From positions 62,001 through 126,000 of the forward strand of contig CASFNK010000033.1 in NCBI GenBank assembly GCA_949295995.1: a stretch of 64,000 bases of DNA, written 5' to 3'. Both the position numbers and the translations under genes were made by a program. This DNA comes from an uncultured Pseudomonadota bacterium (GTDB lineage: Bacteria > Pseudomonadota > Alphaproteobacteria > RF32 > CAG-239). Below the pieces are notes generated by a model. That model was given only the letters and a program-made list of their open reading frames with translations, made no database searches and was not told where the DNA came from. Below, piece by piece: positions 42,563 through 53,785 of the stretch. Position 1 is the stretch's first letter. Each line of letters opens with the position of its first letter.

Positions 42563-43636
42563 ATGGTCCCCGAAGACGATGACGACGCCTCGAAAACCGA
42601 AGAACCGTCGGAACGAAAAATCTCCAAAGCCAAAGAAGAAGGTGATGTTGCGCTCTCGCAAGAAGCCAAAAGCTTCATCATGCTGTTGGGTATGCTTTTT
42701 GTGGTCTGGCTTTTGTTACCGCTGTTGATGAAATGGTTTTACATCATGTCGGTCAAATTCATCGAAAATCCGGAATCTATCCCAACCGACCCCAAACACT
42801 TACAACTGCTTTTATTTAATGTTGCTTTGGGAATTTTCAAAATTTTAGGAATTCCTTTTGCAATTTTTATGGTTTTAGGGCTTTTTGCCAGCATTGCTCA
42901 AACCGGTTTTGTCTTTGCGCCCAAGAAACTGGAACCTGATTGGAACAAATTAAATATCTTTGCCGCTCTTCCTAAATTTATCAACATGAAAAAAATTGTT
43001 GAGAGCTTAAAAGGCATTATCAAAATAACCGTGATAGCTTTTGTTTCGATTCTCGTCATCCGTCCTTATCTGGAAAATGTCAACCTCATGCCCACGATGG
43101 AAACGATGGCGATTTTAGCCTATATCCACAAGGTTGTTGTTTTGCTTATTTTCACGGTTGTTATCGCCACGCTAATCATTGCCGTTGCAGACTTTGCATA
43201 CCAAAAATACAGCCACTTAAAAAAATTGCGTATGACCAAACAAGAAGTAAAAGACGAATACAAACAAACCGAAGGAGACCCCTTGGTCAAATCCCGTATT
43301 CGCCAAGTTCGAATGGAAAGAGCGCGCCACCGCATGATGGATGCGGTTCCTCGAGCAGACGTAATAATTGTCAACCCGACGCATTATGCGGTTGCACTTG
43401 AATATAAAATGGATAAAATGGATGCGCCGATAGTTGTTGCCAAGGGTTTAGACAACATCGCGCTTAAGATTCGCGAGATAGCCGAAGAACACGATATTCC
43501 GATAGTGGAAAATCCGCCGCTTGCAAGAGCGTTGTTCGCCTCTGTTGAAATCGATCAAATGATACCCTCAGAACACTTTAAAGCCGTAGCCGAGGTAATA
43601 GGATATGTTATGCAGCTTAAAAACCCCCAGACCTGA
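42563..43636 (+). CDS. flhB: Flagellar export switch protein FlhB
   Basis: FlhB sets the substrate order of flagellar export. An N-terminal charged stretch EEPSERKISKAKEEGDV is followed by four membrane helices. The cytoplasmic domain has MTKQEVKDEYKQTEGDP and the self-cleavage site NPTH at residues 271-274 (NPTHYAVALEY). The 357-residue length is usual. Its last 32 bp overlap the cckA reading frame, implying a compact operon fliQ-fliR-flhB-cckA-hdaA. Confidence 0.95.
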   Translation: MVPEDDDDASKTEEPSERKISKAKEEGDVALSQEAKSFIMLLGMLFVVWLLLPLLMKWFYIMSVKFIENPESIPTDPKHLQLLLFNVALGIFKILGIPFAIFMVLGLFASIAQTGFVFAPKKLEPDWNKLNIFAALPKFINMKKIVESLKGIIKITVIAFVSILVIRPYLENVNLMPTMETMAILAYIHKVVVLLIFTVVIATLIIAVADFAYQKYSHLKKLRMTKQEVKDEYKQTEGDPLVKSRIRQVRMERARHRMMDAVPRADVIIVNPTHYAVALEYKMDKMDAPIVVAKGLDNIALKIREIAEEHDIPIVENPPLARALFASVEIDQMIPSEHFKAVAEVIGYVMQLKNPQT

Positions 43637-46253
43637 TAAATTACTGCAAAATCGCCTGATACTATTGGCCTATGCACTAATACTTCTGACCATTTCCTTA
43701 GTCTTATTTCTGATGTATCCGGAATACAGACTTTTATTGGTATTTGCCTTTATTCTCACGACGGTATGTTGTTTATCACTCACCATAAAGACCATAAATG
43801 CCGCGGAAGAAGCCATTACTTACGGCGGTTTTGCCAACGAAATCATCAAAAACAAATATGAGATTATCCGCATAGATAATTCTTACGGAGAACCGGTCAT
43901 TCAAAATGATTTAGCGCATGAAATGTTCCGGAATAATAATTTGCTCAGCTATATAGAACAACATTTATCTAACCAATCAGGCAATTCGGCGGCATTTTTC
44001 CGCCTCAAGACGGCATATAACAATTTGGTTTCAGAAAAAGTTACATTAGCTTTATATTCTCCTCAAGACGATTCGAAAATTTTCACGCCTGAGGAATGGT
44101 ACACCATCAGCATTAAACCGATATACTTGAAAAAGACCGATATTTTTGAAGGCAAATTTTCAGTAAAAGCCATTAAGAAATACACCTATATTTATTGGAA
44201 ATTAGAAAACATCACCGCCTCTAAAAATATGGAACAAGTCTTCCAAGAAGAGCGCAAATCCCTGCACGACTTTTTAGATTATCTTCCGGTTGGCGTTTAT
44301 ACTTGTAACGAAGATTATCGCATAGAATATTGCAATCACGCTCTGGCGCAAGCTCTGGGCTATAACCGCGAAGAAATCATTGGGGAAAATTTATGGCGTT
44401 TTTTAAGTCCGCATTGCGAATTGCCCGAAAAACATTCACTCTGGAAAGGCACGCTTTACCTCATAGATGCCGCTAACGACACCCAAGAATATTACGTTGC
44501 TCAAGAGAGTTTCCGTGAGGATAAAGAAATTAAGTTCCGCGGTGTAATGATTAATGATTTACCAAGCGATACAGAATTAAAAGAAAATTTAGAACACTCT
44601 TTAGATGAAATTAGCTGGTTGTTTAACGATGCCCCTGTCGGGATTGCATTTATTAACACCGACGGCACCATAGAAGATTGCAATGCCGCAGTTGAAAAAT
44701 TCTTAGACCGATCAAAAGAACAAATCATTAATAAAACGATTTTTGATTACATCCGCCAGGAAGATTGTGAAGTTTTGCAAAAAGAAATCCATGGTATGAA
44801 CGGCACCAGCCAACTCTCAAAGGCGATAGATATTCACATCACGCTGGATAAAAATGAAAAAATAGCATCACTTTACTTAAGCCCGATGCAAAAGCTCCAC
44901 ACATCTCACCCCGAACAAATTGACGGTTTAGTCGTTTATGTAATAGATGCGACCCAACAAAAGAGTTTGGAGATGCAATTTGCCCAAGCCCAAAAAATGC
45001 AAGCCATGGGGCAAATGGCAGGAGGTGTAGCGCACGACTTTAATAACTTACTCACCGCCATGATTGGTTTTTGTGATTTATTATTACAACGCCATGGCGT
45101 CGGCGACCCCTCCTTTACGGACTTAATACAAATCAAGCAAAACGCCAACCGTGCGGCCGGACTTGTAAGACAGTTACTTGCATTTTCAAGAAAACAACCC
45201 CTTAAACCGAAATTAATTGACGTAACGGAAAACTTTGTAGAATTAAGCCACATGCTCAAACGTATTTTAGGCGAGCAAATTGTTCTGCATTTTTACCATG
45301 GTAACGATTTAGGCTTTATCCGTGTTGATCCGGTTCAATTTTCACAAGTCATCATTAACTTAGCCGTTAATGCCAAAGACGCCATGAACGGCAACGGAAC
45401 GTTGAGTATCACCACACGCGTCGAAACCCTCACCACGCCATATCAATTTGGCGCAGACACGATTAAGCCGGGCGAATTTGTTGTAATTGATGTCTCAGAT
45501 ACCGGTTGCGGAATTCCCAAAGAAAACCTCAACCGCATATTCGAACCGTTTTTCTCCACCAAACAAAATGTTGTCGGTTCCGGTACGGGTTTAGGTCTGG
45601 CAACGGTATATGGTATTGTCCGCCAAACCGAAGGCTTTATCAAAGTGAGCAGTATTGTAGGCAAAGGCACAACTTTTTCAATTCATTTACCACGATTTGA
45701 AAACAACACCGATGAAGAAGAACAAAATCAAATAGAAGCCAAAGAACGCATCACTGCCAAAGACGGTACCCCGATTCTCACTGTTCAGGAAAAACGCACC
45801 TCACCTGTTAACATCAATCAAAAAATCATCTTTGGATTAAATGTTTCCGCGATTGACCGCAATAATGAGCCCAACCACGAAGCTAAAGACATCAAAATTT
45901 TGTTTGTGGAAGATGAAGATTCGGTCAGAACATTTGCCGTTCGCGCCCTAAAGAAAAAAGGTTACGAGGTAATCGGTTGCAATTCGGCCGAGAATGCGTT
46001 AGAACAATTAGAACAAGAAACCGATTTTGACCTTTTGGTTACCGATATGGTTATGCCTGGCATGAGCGGAGCGGAATTGTCCGGTATTGTAAAAAACAAG
46101 ATACCAAACATCAAAATTATTCTGGCTTCGGGGTATTCGGAAGAAATTGCCAGAAGGGAGCTGGCTGGCTCGCAAGAATTTGAGTTTATGGCAAAACCGT
46201 TTAGCTTAGGCGACCTAACCAAAAAGGTTTTTGACGTATTGAATCAAAAATAG
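43605..46253 (+). CDS. cckA: Hybrid histidine kinase CckA
   Basis: CckA controls the CtrA cell-cycle regulator through the ChpT phosphotransferase in alphaproteobacteria. Residues about 16-62 form two membrane helices. Two PAS domains follow at about 220-330 and 335-450. The kinase domain has the phospho-accepting H477 in GGVAHDFNNLLTAMIGFCDL, then NLAVNAKDAM (N box), SDTGCGIPKENL (G1) and GSGTGLGLATVYGIVRQTEG. The C-terminal receiver has FVEDEDSVRTFA and the acceptor D814 in VTDMVMPGMSGAE. The 882 residues are long for CckA. The start lies inside flhB. Confidence 0.9.
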   Translation: MLCSLKTPRPDKLLQNRLILLAYALILLTISLVLFLMYPEYRLLLVFAFILTTVCCLSLTIKTINAAEEAITYGGFANEIIKNKYEIIRIDNSYGEPVIQNDLAHEMFRNNNLLSYIEQHLSNQSGNSAAFFRLKTAYNNLVSEKVTLALYSPQDDSKIFTPEEWYTISIKPIYLKKTDIFEGKFSVKAIKKYTYIYWKLENITASKNMEQVFQEERKSLHDFLDYLPVGVYTCNEDYRIEYCNHALAQALGYNREEIIGENLWRFLSPHCELPEKHSLWKGTLYLIDAANDTQEYYVAQESFREDKEIKFRGVMINDLPSDTELKENLEHSLDEISWLFNDAPVGIAFINTDGTIEDCNAAVEKFLDRSKEQIINKTIFDYIRQEDCEVLQKEIHGMNGTSQLSKAIDIHITLDKNEKIASLYLSPMQKLHTSHPEQIDGLVVYVIDATQQKSLEMQFAQAQKMQAMGQMAGGVAHDFNNLLTAMIGFCDLLLQRHGVGDPSFTDLIQIKQNANRAAGLVRQLLAFSRKQPLKPKLIDVTENFVELSHMLKRILGEQIVLHFYHGNDLGFIRVDPVQFSQVIINLAVNAKDAMNGNGTLSITTRVETLTTPYQFGADTIKPGEFVVIDVSDTGCGIPKENLNRIFEPFFSTKQNVVGSGTGLGLATVYGIVRQTEGFIKVSSIVGKGTTFSIHLPRFENNTDEEEQNQIEAKERITAKDGTPILTVQEKRTSPVNINQKIIFGLNVSAIDRNNEPNHEAKDIKILFVEDEDSVRTFAVRALKKKGYEVIGCNSAENALEQLEQETDFDLLVTDMVMPGMSGAELSGIVKNKIPNIKIILASGYSEEIARRELAGSQEFEFMAKPFSLGDLTKKVFDVLNQK

Positions 46254-46261
46254 AGGATAAG

Positions 46262-46990
46262 ATGAGTTCTGCTGAATTTTCGGGACAACTGCCGCTTGAA
46301 TTTATACCTGAACCCTACATGGGCAAAGAGGACTTTATGGTTGCCGCCTGCAATTATGAAGCCTTTAAGCTGGTTGATAGTTGGCCGGATTGGCCTTTTT
46401 TTGCCATCTGTATTTATGGACCTGAAGGCTGTGGCAAAACCCACCTTGCCACTATTTTTGCCCACACGGTTTCGACATTAACGCATTGGCCATACAAGAT
46501 TCCTTGTATCAAAGCTAAAGATATCAATTTTGAGACTTTGGAGTACTTTAACCTCTGTCAGTGTTTAATTGTGGAAGACTTAAACGAAAACATTGATAAC
46601 GAGGCTCTGTTTCACTTATACAATCATTATCGTAATGAAGGCGGCTATATTTTGTTCACCTCCCAACAAGCTCCGGCACGACTAAAATTTCATTTGCCGG
46701 ATTTGCGCTCCCGAATGAATATTGTACCTTCTGCAGCCATAAATGAACCGGACGACGAAATGCTTTCAGCTTTGTTTTTGAAACTATTCACCGACCGCCA
46801 AATAACGGTAGCACCCGAAGTCATAAACTATATGCTTCACAATACGCAACGCTCTTTTGCCTATGCCTGCAAACTGGTAGCCGAAATTGACAACATCTCT
46901 CTAGCTAAAAAGCGTGCCGTATCAATTGCAATTGTTAAAGAGGCACTAAATGTTTTGAACGACAACCATCAAGGAGAACTTTTCTCCTAA
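46262..46990 (+). CDS. hdaA: DnaA-related replication regulator HdaA
   Basis: HdaA promotes hydrolysis of DnaA-bound ATP, preventing repeated initiation. The 242-residue product begins with SGQLPLEFI, resembling the clamp-binding peptide QL-x-LPL. ICIYGPEGCGKTHLATIFAH is Walker A and CLIVEDLNEN the Walker B region. LRSRMNIVPSAAI matches the sensor region of DnaA-type AAA+ proteins. No DNA-binding domain IV is present, as expected for HdaA. GAGGATAAG precedes the start 8 bp after cckA. Confidence 0.9.
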   Translation: MSSAEFSGQLPLEFIPEPYMGKEDFMVAACNYEAFKLVDSWPDWPFFAICIYGPEGCGKTHLATIFAHTVSTLTHWPYKIPCIKAKDINFETLEYFNLCQCLIVEDLNENIDNEALFHLYNHYRNEGGYILFTSQQAPARLKFHLPDLRSRMNIVPSAAINEPDDEMLSALFLKLFTDRQITVAPEVINYMLHNTQRSFAYACKLVAEIDNISLAKKRAVSIAIVKEALNVLNDNHQGELFS

Positions 46991-47011
46991 ATAAAATAAA
47001 GAGTAACCACT

Positions 47012-48604
47012 ATGCTAAGAAAACTTTTTCATCAACCCTTTATTTTTAAGATAGACAGCCTCAAATTTAACCTGTTATACGCGGGGCTGACTCTCATCTT
47101 CTATAATGGTGTTTTCTTCAAACACGCCACAGTATTTCGCTCTGATATTTTATTTTTAAGTGGTCTTTTTATAAGCCTATGGATGATATTGTTTGTGGCC
47201 TGCAGTATCTTATTTCACGGTCGCTTACGCAAACCCTTGGCGATTTTTTTGGTTATCTGCAATGCAATAGCCTTTTACTTTATGTTCTTATACAATGCCG
47301 CCTTAGATAAGATAATGTTTTTAAACGTCCTAAGGACGGATGCTGCCGAAGTTAAAGATTTACTCAACTTAAAATTCATTGTTATTTTTGCATTTTTAGG
47401 CATACTTCCGAGCTATTTGATTTCAAAAACCCAAATTATTGCCACACCTTTGCCCAAGCAATTAAAAGGCTTATTAGTTGCCATTTTGCTCTCAGCATTC
47501 ATTATGTTAGGCAATTTTCAAACCACGCAGCAATTTTTGGATTTTAATCGCAATTTGCGTTATTACTTAGCACCATCTGGTTATATTGGGTCCATTATTT
47601 CGGTAATCAAAATCAAAGCCAAGCCTCGTCCTGATTTAATAAAAATCGGAGAAGATGCGCACAAAGAAAAATATTGGCAAAACAATAAGAAAAATTTGTT
47701 TGTTTTTGTTGTTGGTGAAACCGCCCGCGCGGCAAATTTTTCTCTGCGTGGTTATCATCGCCCAACTAATGAACCGCTAAACCCTTACCTGAAAGATATT
47801 ATATATTATAGCGACACTACCTCTTGCGGAACTTCAACGGCTGTTACTGTCCCATGCATATTTTCCAAAGATAACCGCACTCAATTTAAAACCGGCTCTG
47901 AAGTATATACCGAAAACCTACTAGATGTAATGGAAAAGAGCGGCTATAAAGTTTTGTGGCGAGAAAACAACACCGGCTGTCAAAATGTTTGCGACCGAGT
48001 AGAAATTGAAGACCCTTGCAAAACCGGAAAATTCTGCCTTGATGAGGTAATGCTTCAAAATTTTGACGAACGGATGCAAGATTTCGGCAAAGACGCATTA
48101 ATCGTCTTACACCAAAGAGGAAGCCACGGTCCGGCTTATTCCGAACATTATCCCAAATCAGCCGAGCTTTATACGCCGATATGCGAGCAAAAAGACTTTC
48201 CCTACTGTAGCCAAGAATCTTTAGTCAATGTGTATGACAATTCGATTTACTATACCAGTATGTTTTTAGCCCAAACCATAGATGAGCTAAAAAAGCTCTC
48301 AGACAAATATAATACGGTGATGATATATATTTCCGACCACGGTGAATCTTTGGGAGAAAACGGAATGTTTTTGCATTCAGCCCCATATGACACCGCCCCT
48401 AAAGAGCAAAAAGATATTCCATTTTTGGTCTGGATGTCCGATTCCTTTGCTAAAGATTTCAAAATAAATAAATCCTGCTTACGAACCAATGCAGATAAAG
48501 CCCATTCACAAGATAACATTTTCCACTCTATTTTGGGATTAAGCGGTATAAAAACAAGCATCTACAACTCTGACTTAGATATTTTTGCACCTTGTCGCAA
48601 ATAG
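47012..48604 (+). CDS. eptA: Lipid A phosphoethanolamine transferase (EptA/PmrC family)
   Basis: EptA moves phosphoethanolamine onto lipid A in the periplasm and reduces binding of cationic peptides. Five membrane helices occupy residues 1-170. The sulfatase-fold domain has VVGETARAANFSLRGY, the nucleophile T274 in SCGTSTAVTVPC, HQRGSHGPAY and ISDHGESLGENGMFLH. Cysteine pairs such as GCQNVC fit the usual disulfides. The 530 residues are typical. The gene is followed by a TetR-controlled efflux operon, so both serve envelope resistance. Confidence 0.93.
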   Translation: MLRKLFHQPFIFKIDSLKFNLLYAGLTLIFYNGVFFKHATVFRSDILFLSGLFISLWMILFVACSILFHGRLRKPLAIFLVICNAIAFYFMFLYNAALDKIMFLNVLRTDAAEVKDLLNLKFIVIFAFLGILPSYLISKTQIIATPLPKQLKGLLVAILLSAFIMLGNFQTTQQFLDFNRNLRYYLAPSGYIGSIISVIKIKAKPRPDLIKIGEDAHKEKYWQNNKKNLFVFVVGETARAANFSLRGYHRPTNEPLNPYLKDIIYYSDTTSCGTSTAVTVPCIFSKDNRTQFKTGSEVYTENLLDVMEKSGYKVLWRENNTGCQNVCDRVEIEDPCKTGKFCLDEVMLQNFDERMQDFGKDALIVLHQRGSHGPAYSEHYPKSAELYTPICEQKDFPYCSQESLVNVYDNSIYYTSMFLAQTIDELKKLSDKYNTVMIYISDHGESLGENGMFLHSAPYDTAPKEQKDIPFLVWMSDSFAKDFKINKSCLRTNADKAHSQDNIFHSILGLSGIKTSIYNSDLDIFAPCRK

Positions 48605-48636
48605 CCCCCAAGATTCATAAATTATTAAAAAAATGC

Positions 48637-48684
48637 TTGTACAATGAGGGAAATTAAGATATATACCTCCATGAATGTATATAT
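48637..48684 (+). promoter_or_regulatory. Promoter and likely TetR operator of the efflux operon
   Basis: TTGTAC (48637-48642) and TATATA (48660-48665) are spaced by 17 bp. An inverted repeat ATATATAC-N10-GTATATAT covers 48659-48684 and so overlaps the -10 box. The layout is what a TetR-type autorepressor would need, and the tetR start is 20 bp downstream. Confidence 0.6.
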
Positions 48685-48703
48685 TTAAAAGGTAATAACA
48701 TCA

Positions 48704-49333
48704 ATGGCAAGAAGAACTAAAGAAGAAGCCCAGCAAACAAGGGAAGCAATACTTTTGGCTTCCTTAGATATGTTTTGTGAAAAAGGCTACACCCGCACAA
48801 CTTTTGATGAGATAGCCAAAAAAATCAATCTCACCAAAGGAGCGATTTATTGGCATTTTCGCAACAAACCGGACATAATCAAAGCTTTGATAATAGAGGC
48901 CTTTGAGCATAATCAAGTAGCTATAAATCGGGAGATTCCCGAAGTCAAAACCCTTAGCGACTTGCTGCGTTATTTCAAATATGAAGCACAAATGGTGCAA
49001 AATATTGCCATTTTTCGTAAATTTTTGTTTTTCGTAATGTACCAAATGGAATGGTCTGAAGGTTTATTTAATACACTAAATATTTCGGGTCCCATTAATC
49101 AAATCCGGAACTATCACCAAGAATTAATAACCAAAGTTCTGAAAAACAGCATTCAAAACAAGGAAATAAGTCCAGACACAGATGTTACGACCATTTCGCA
49201 AATAATAGCATCTCTATGGGATGGCATATTGCACCAAGCCATTGGAAAAAACTATCATGGAGACTTTCCGACCTTAACCGAACAAAGTTTTCAATTAATA
49301 TTCAAATCATTAAAGACAAAAGAGGATAACTAA
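48704..49333 (+). CDS. TetR-family repressor of the RND pump
   Basis: The 209-residue regulator resembles AcrR/TtgR. Residues 10-55 are the DNA-binding domain with TFDEIAKKINLTKGAIYWHF. The rest is a helical ligand-binding domain. It is the first gene of the operon; the pump membrane-fusion gene begins one base after its stop. An inverted repeat over its own promoter suggests self-repression, relieved by pump substrates. Confidence 0.88.
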   Translation: MARRTKEEAQQTREAILLASLDMFCEKGYTRTTFDEIAKKINLTKGAIYWHFRNKPDIIKALIIEAFEHNQVAINREIPEVKTLSDLLRYFKYEAQMVQNIAIFRKFLFFVMYQMEWSEGLFNTLNISGPINQIRNYHQELITKVLKNSIQNKEISPDTDVTTISQIIASLWDGILHQAIGKNYHGDFPTLTEQSFQLIFKSLKTKEDN

Positions 49334-49334
49334 C

Positions 49335-50507
49335 ATGCAGATTGTTACCATAAGCAAACGTACAATCATCCGTAAAACAATTATAATTTTGTTATGTATT
49401 GGCATCGGATGGTATCTCAAAGGAAAAATGACCCCGCAAACATCCACGCAGGGCATGAGTCGAGGAGACACGTATGTTTTAATTCAAGGAGTAGAGAAGC
49501 GAGACATTTCCCCAAAAAAGAACTATATTGGTCATGTAGAAGCCATCAACTCGGTTGATTTACGTCCGCAAGTAACAGGCTATGTAGAGAAAGTTTTGTT
49601 CCAAGAAGGTAGCCTTGTTCAACAAGGTGATGTTTTGTTTGTAATAGAGCAAAAGCGTTATTTGGCAAATTTAGAATTGAGAGAGGCAGAACTTGCCAGT
49701 GCGCAAGCTAATTTGGTAAAAACAGAAAGAGACTATAAACGCCAAAAATCCTTAAGCAGTCAAAACTATGCTTCCAAAGCAACGCTTGATACTTCAGAGA
49801 GCAACTATCTCCAAGCCAAAGCAGCCGTAAAACAAGCTGAAGCAAATTTAGAATTAGCCAAGATTGATATGGGCTATACTGAAATCAAAGCCCCATTCAC
49901 CGGTTATATTGGTAAAGCTCTGGTAACCGAAGGCAACTATGTTAACTCCTCAACGCAAACTCTGGCACGCATTGTACAAACCGATCCGATTCGCGTTGCC
50001 TTTTCAGTTACCGATAAAGATATTATTGATTTTAGAGAAAAGAGCAAAGCCATAAAAGAAGGCAAAAGTTCGCCTATCAGCAGTGAATTGATTTTGCCCA
50101 ACGGCAAACGTTTGGTAAACCACTTAAAATCTCGTTTTACCGATAATGAGATTGATACCACCACCGCCACCATTGCTGTTTATAACGAATATAGCAACGA
50201 GCAAAGTTTTCTGATACCCGGAGCCTATGTGCAAGTTCTTATAGGAGACACCCAAAGCGTAGAAGCCACGCTTATTCCGCAAGCCGCCGTAGCTCAAGAC
50301 GAGCATGGCAACTATGTCATGATTGTAACACCTGACAGCATTGCCGAACAACGCCGTGTTGAATTGGGTGAAGTTTTTGGCGATATGCAAGTAGTCAAAT
50401 CCGGTCTGAACGATGATGACAAAGTCATTATTCAAGGACTGCAAAAGGTTCAAAACGGTCAAAAAGTAAAAGCCGAACTCCTCACCAGCAATACGGAAGG
50501 TAAATAA
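49335..50507 (+). CDS. RND efflux periplasmic adaptor (AcrA/MexA-like)
   Basis: The adaptor links the inner-membrane pump to an outer-membrane channel. One N-terminal helix near residues 11-28 anchors it; no lipobox is visible. Residues 55-105 contain [20 protein letters not shown] and the lipoyl half [20 protein letters not shown] long coiled-coil hairpin follows (residues 105-175), then the second lipoyl half [20 protein letters not shown]. The barrel and membrane-proximal domains end the protein. No outer-membrane factor gene is present nearby, so a shared TolC-like channel must be encoded elsewhere. Confidence 0.93.
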   Translation: MQIVTISKRTIIRKTIIILLCIGIGWYLKGKMTPQTSTQGMSRGDTYVLIQGVEKRDISPKKNYIGHVEAINSVDLRPQVTGYVEKVLFQEGSLVQQGDVLFVIEQKRYLANLELREAELASAQANLVKTERDYKRQKSLSSQNYASKATLDTSESNYLQAKAAVKQAEANLELAKIDMGYTEIKAPFTGYIGKALVTEGNYVNSSTQTLARIVQTDPIRVAFSVTDKDIIDFREKSKAIKEGKSSPISSELILPNGKRLVNHLKSRFTDNEIDTTTATIAVYNEYSNEQSFLIPGAYVQVLIGDTQSVEATLIPQAAVAQDEHGNYVMIVTPDSIAEQRRVELGEVFGDMQVVKSGLNDDDKVIIQGLQKVQNGQKVKAELLTSNTEGK

Positions 50508-50509
50508 GA

Positions 50510-53500
50510 ATGTTCTCAAGAGTATTCATTGAAAGACCTCGTTTTGCGATGGTAATTTCCATCGTTTTAACACTAGCAGGTCTTATCTCAGTATTTTCAT
50601 TGCCGATTGCCTTATATCCGGAAATCACCCCGCCGATGGTTGTGGTGAGTGCATCTTATCCTGGAGCGAGTGCGGAAGTTATTGCGAAAACGGTAGGTAT
50701 TCCGTTAGAGCAAGAGATTAACGGTGTTGAAAATATGTTATACATGGATTCTTCATCGGAAAACTCAGGTTCTTATTCATTAAGTGTTACTTTTGCCGTC
50801 GGCACTGATCCTGATATGGCACAAGTAAAAGTCCAAAACCGTATTCAACAAGCACTTTCTAAATTACCTGAATCAGTACAAAGACAAGGTCTAACGGTAA
50901 AACGTCGTTCATCAGATACATTAGGGTTCTTAACAGTTTATTCTCCCAATAAGACTCACGACAGAATGTTTTTGAGCGACTATGTTCAAAACAACATTAA
51001 GGATAACTTGAGCCGTGTTTATGGTGTGGGTGAAGTAAGTGTTCACGCCTCACCTTTGAGCATGCGCGTGTGGTTAGACACCAACAAATTAACCGCTCTG
51101 AAATTACCCGCCAGCTCAGTTATTTCAGCCATTGAGGGACAAAACTACCAACCTTCCCTTGGTTCAGTAGGCTCTATGCCTGGAGACGGCACCCAACAAA
51201 TGACTTATACCCTGCAAACTCAAGGACGTATCAATGAGGTGGAAGACTTCCAAAACATTATCGTCCGCACGGCAGAAGAAGGCGGTATTGTGTACTTAAA
51301 GGATGTTGCCCGCGTAGAAGTCGGTGTTGAAGACTATGGTGTAGAATCTACCATTGACGGCAGTCCTTCAGTTGCCGTAGCCATTAACTTGTTATCAGGT
51401 GCAAACGCCCTTGAGACCATGGCCGGTATTAAGGCAGAACTTCAAAGACTGTCTCAATATTTTCCTGAGGATTTTAAAGTTGACATCACCTACGATGCCA
51501 CCAAATACATCAGCGCATCTATTGATGAAGTCGTCTTCACGTTAATTTTAACATTTATTTTGGTTATCGGTGTGTGCTACCTGTTTTTACAAGACTGGAG
51601 AGCAACACTCGTTCCCTCACTCACTATTCCGGTCTCCTTGTTTGCGACTTTTGCCGTCATGTTGGCATTAGGTTACAGTATGAATATGCTGACCTTGTTT
51701 GGTTTGGTATTAGCAATCGGTTTGGTGGTAGATGATGCGATTGTGGTGGTAGAACGCGTTTTATACCTTATGGAAAACGAACACTTGACGCCAAAAGAAG
51801 CTACAATCAAAGCCATGGAGCAAGTATCCAGCGCGGTTATAGCCACCACATTGGTATTGTTGGCTATTTTCGTACCTGTTGGCTTTTTAGGAGGCATTAC
51901 GGGACGAATTTACCAACAATTTGCCGTTGCTATTTCTACGGCGGTATTTTTCTCGGCTATCAACGCCTTAACTTTATCTCCGGCATTATGCGCCACCATG
52001 CTTCGCCCGTTAAAGCCCTACACCAGCGGTCCATTATTCTGGTTTAACCAATTTTTGAATAAATCACGTGATAACTACGCTTTAATTGTCGGTATTATCG
52101 GACGCAAAGTCAGCGTTGTTGCCCTATTATTGGGAATGCTTATTTTGGCAAACGTATTTTTCTTAAAAATAAGTCAAACATCATTTATTCCGAGTGAAGA
52201 CCAAGGCGTTATTTTCACCAATATTCAATTACCTGAAGGGGCTTCAATGGAACGTACCCGTAAATTGGTCAACCAAATATATCCTGATTTAAAGAACGAA
52301 GAAGGGGTTGCCAATGTAATGACGATTGTTGGCCGTTCCATTTTAGGCGGCGGCGGCGAAAACGTAGCTTTCTCGGTTATTGTTTTGGAACCGTGGGATA
52401 AAAGAACAGACCCTAACCTTCACTCTTCTGCAATATTAAATCGTATAAGAGCGAAAGTCGCAAATATTCCTAACGCCGAAATCAACTTTTTTGAACCACC
52501 GGCGATACAAGGTTTAGGAGCCAGCGGCGGTATGGATTATCGTCTGCAATCCTTAAACAGTACCGATTCATCCGTTTTAGATGCCGCCTTACAAGGTATC
52601 TTGCAAAAGATGAACACTATGCCCGAAATGCAATATGCATTTACCACCTATACGGCTAAAACACCTCAACTGTTTATTACAATTGATAAGCAAAAAGCCG
52701 AAAGTATGGGCGTACCGATAGGCAACATTTATACTTTACTGCAAAACTATTTAGGGTCAAGTTACATCAACGACGTTAACTTTGGTACCCAAGTAAACAA
52801 GGTATATATTCAATCGGACTGGACATATCGTAAAGACATTAATTCAATTAATGATTTATACGTTGAAAACAAAGAAGGAAAAATGGTTCCACTGGGGAGT
52901 GTTCTTAATATCAAAAAAATATTAGGTCCACGTACGGTTGAGCGTTACAACCAGTATCCGGCAGCTTCCATTAACGCAATTCAGTCTCAAGCCGTTAGTA
53001 CCGGACAAGCCATGACCGCGGTTGAAAACTTGCAACTGCCCAAAGGCTTCAGTTATGAATGGTCTGGTATGAGCTTCCAAGAAAAACAAACCCAAGGACA
53101 AATTGGTTATATCATTGCTTTAGCGATTACCTTTGGTTATTTGTTCTTGGTTGCGCAATATGAGAGCTGGTCAACTCCGCTTCCGGTATTAACCTCCGTA
53201 ACGGTTGCGATGTTGGGAGCCATGACCGGATTGTTCATCACCAGCCTACCTTTGAGTATTTACGCGCAATTAGGTTTGATATTACTGGTTGGACTAGCCA
53301 GTAAGAACGCTATTTTGATTGTAGAATTTTCAAAAGAAGAGCGTGAACGAGGCTCTTCAATTGTCAAATCAGCGATTGTCGGTACCAAAGAACGTTTCCG
53401 TGCGGTCTTGATGACAGCCTTCACCTTCATTTTAGGTGTATGGCCGATGATTGTCGCCACGGGTGCCGGCGCCGCCAGCCGTATTGCCATCGGCGTTCCG

Positions 53501-53629
53501 GTATTTTACGGAATGTTGGTCGGAACGGCAGCCGGTTTGATAGTTATTCCGTTGCTTTATATTTTATTCCAAACCATGCGTGAAAAAACGTATGAATGGA
53601 GTAAAGGAAAAACCAAAGAGCAAGACTAA
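50510..53629 (+). CDS. RND efflux pump inner-membrane transporter (AcrB/MexF-like)
   Basis: The proton-driven trimeric pump exports drugs and other amphiphiles. The 1039-residue product has 12 membrane helices and two large periplasmic loops. It begins [19 protein letters not shown], the conserved first helix. [14 protein letters not shown] in helix 4 holds the paired proton-relay aspartates. Later [18 protein letters not shown] and [12 protein letters not shown] match helices of the second half. The gene starts 2 bp after the adaptor gene and ends before a strong terminator. Confidence 0.95.
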   Translation: MFSRVFIERPRFAMVISIVLTLAGLISVFSLPIALYPEITPPMVVVSASYPGASAEVIAKTVGIPLEQEINGVENMLYMDSSSENSGSYSLSVTFAVGTDPDMAQVKVQNRIQQALSKLPESVQRQGLTVKRRSSDTLGFLTVYSPNKTHDRMFLSDYVQNNIKDNLSRVYGVGEVSVHASPLSMRVWLDTNKLTALKLPASSVISAIEGQNYQPSLGSVGSMPGDGTQQMTYTLQTQGRINEVEDFQNIIVRTAEEGGIVYLKDVARVEVGVEDYGVESTIDGSPSVAVAINLLSGANALETMAGIKAELQRLSQYFPEDFKVDITYDATKYISASIDEVVFTLILTFILVIGVCYLFLQDWRATLVPSLTIPVSLFATFAVMLALGYSMNMLTLFGLVLAIGLVVDDAIVVVERVLYLMENEHLTPKEATIKAMEQVSSAVIATTLVLLAIFVPVGFLGGITGRIYQQFAVAISTAVFFSAINALTLSPALCATMLRPLKPYTSGPLFWFNQFLNKSRDNYALIVGIIGRKVSVVALLLGMLILANVFFLKISQTSFIPSEDQGVIFTNIQLPEGASMERTRKLVNQIYPDLKNEEGVANVMTIVGRSILGGGGENVAFSVIVLEPWDKRTDPNLHSSAILNRIRAKVANIPNAEINFFEPPAIQGLGASGGMDYRLQSLNSTDSSVLDAALQGILQKMNTMPEMQYAFTTYTAKTPQLFITIDKQKAESMGVPIGNIYTLLQNYLGSSYINDVNFGTQVNKVYIQSDWTYRKDINSINDLYVENKEGKMVPLGSVLNIKKILGPRTVERYNQYPAASINAIQSQAVSTGQAMTAVENLQLPKGFSYEWSGMSFQEKQTQGQIGYIIALAITFGYLFLVAQYESWSTPLPVLTSVTVAMLGAMTGLFITSLPLSIYAQLGLILLVGLASKNAILIVEFSKEERERGSSIVKSAIVGTKERFRAVLMTAFTFILGVWPMIVATGAGAASRIAIGVPVFYGMLVGTAAGLIVIPLLYILFQTMREKTYEWSKGKTKEQD

Positions 53630-53633
53630 AACC

Positions 53634-53662
53634 AAAGCCCTTCTTCGGAAGGGCTTTTTTAT
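53634..53662 (+). terminator. Rho-independent terminator of the efflux operon
   Basis: AAAGCCCTTC and GAAGGGCTTT pair around the stable loop TTCG and end in a T run, starting 4 bp after the pump stop. Confidence 0.93.
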
Positions 53663-53785
53663 AATATTTAGAAACACATTTATTAAAATTGCAATTAAAC
53701 ACTTGCATTATTTTTTCATTTGTGCTTTTCTGTCCAAAGAAGTCTAAAAATTATCTATATTATTAACCATAAAAAACAAAAAATT

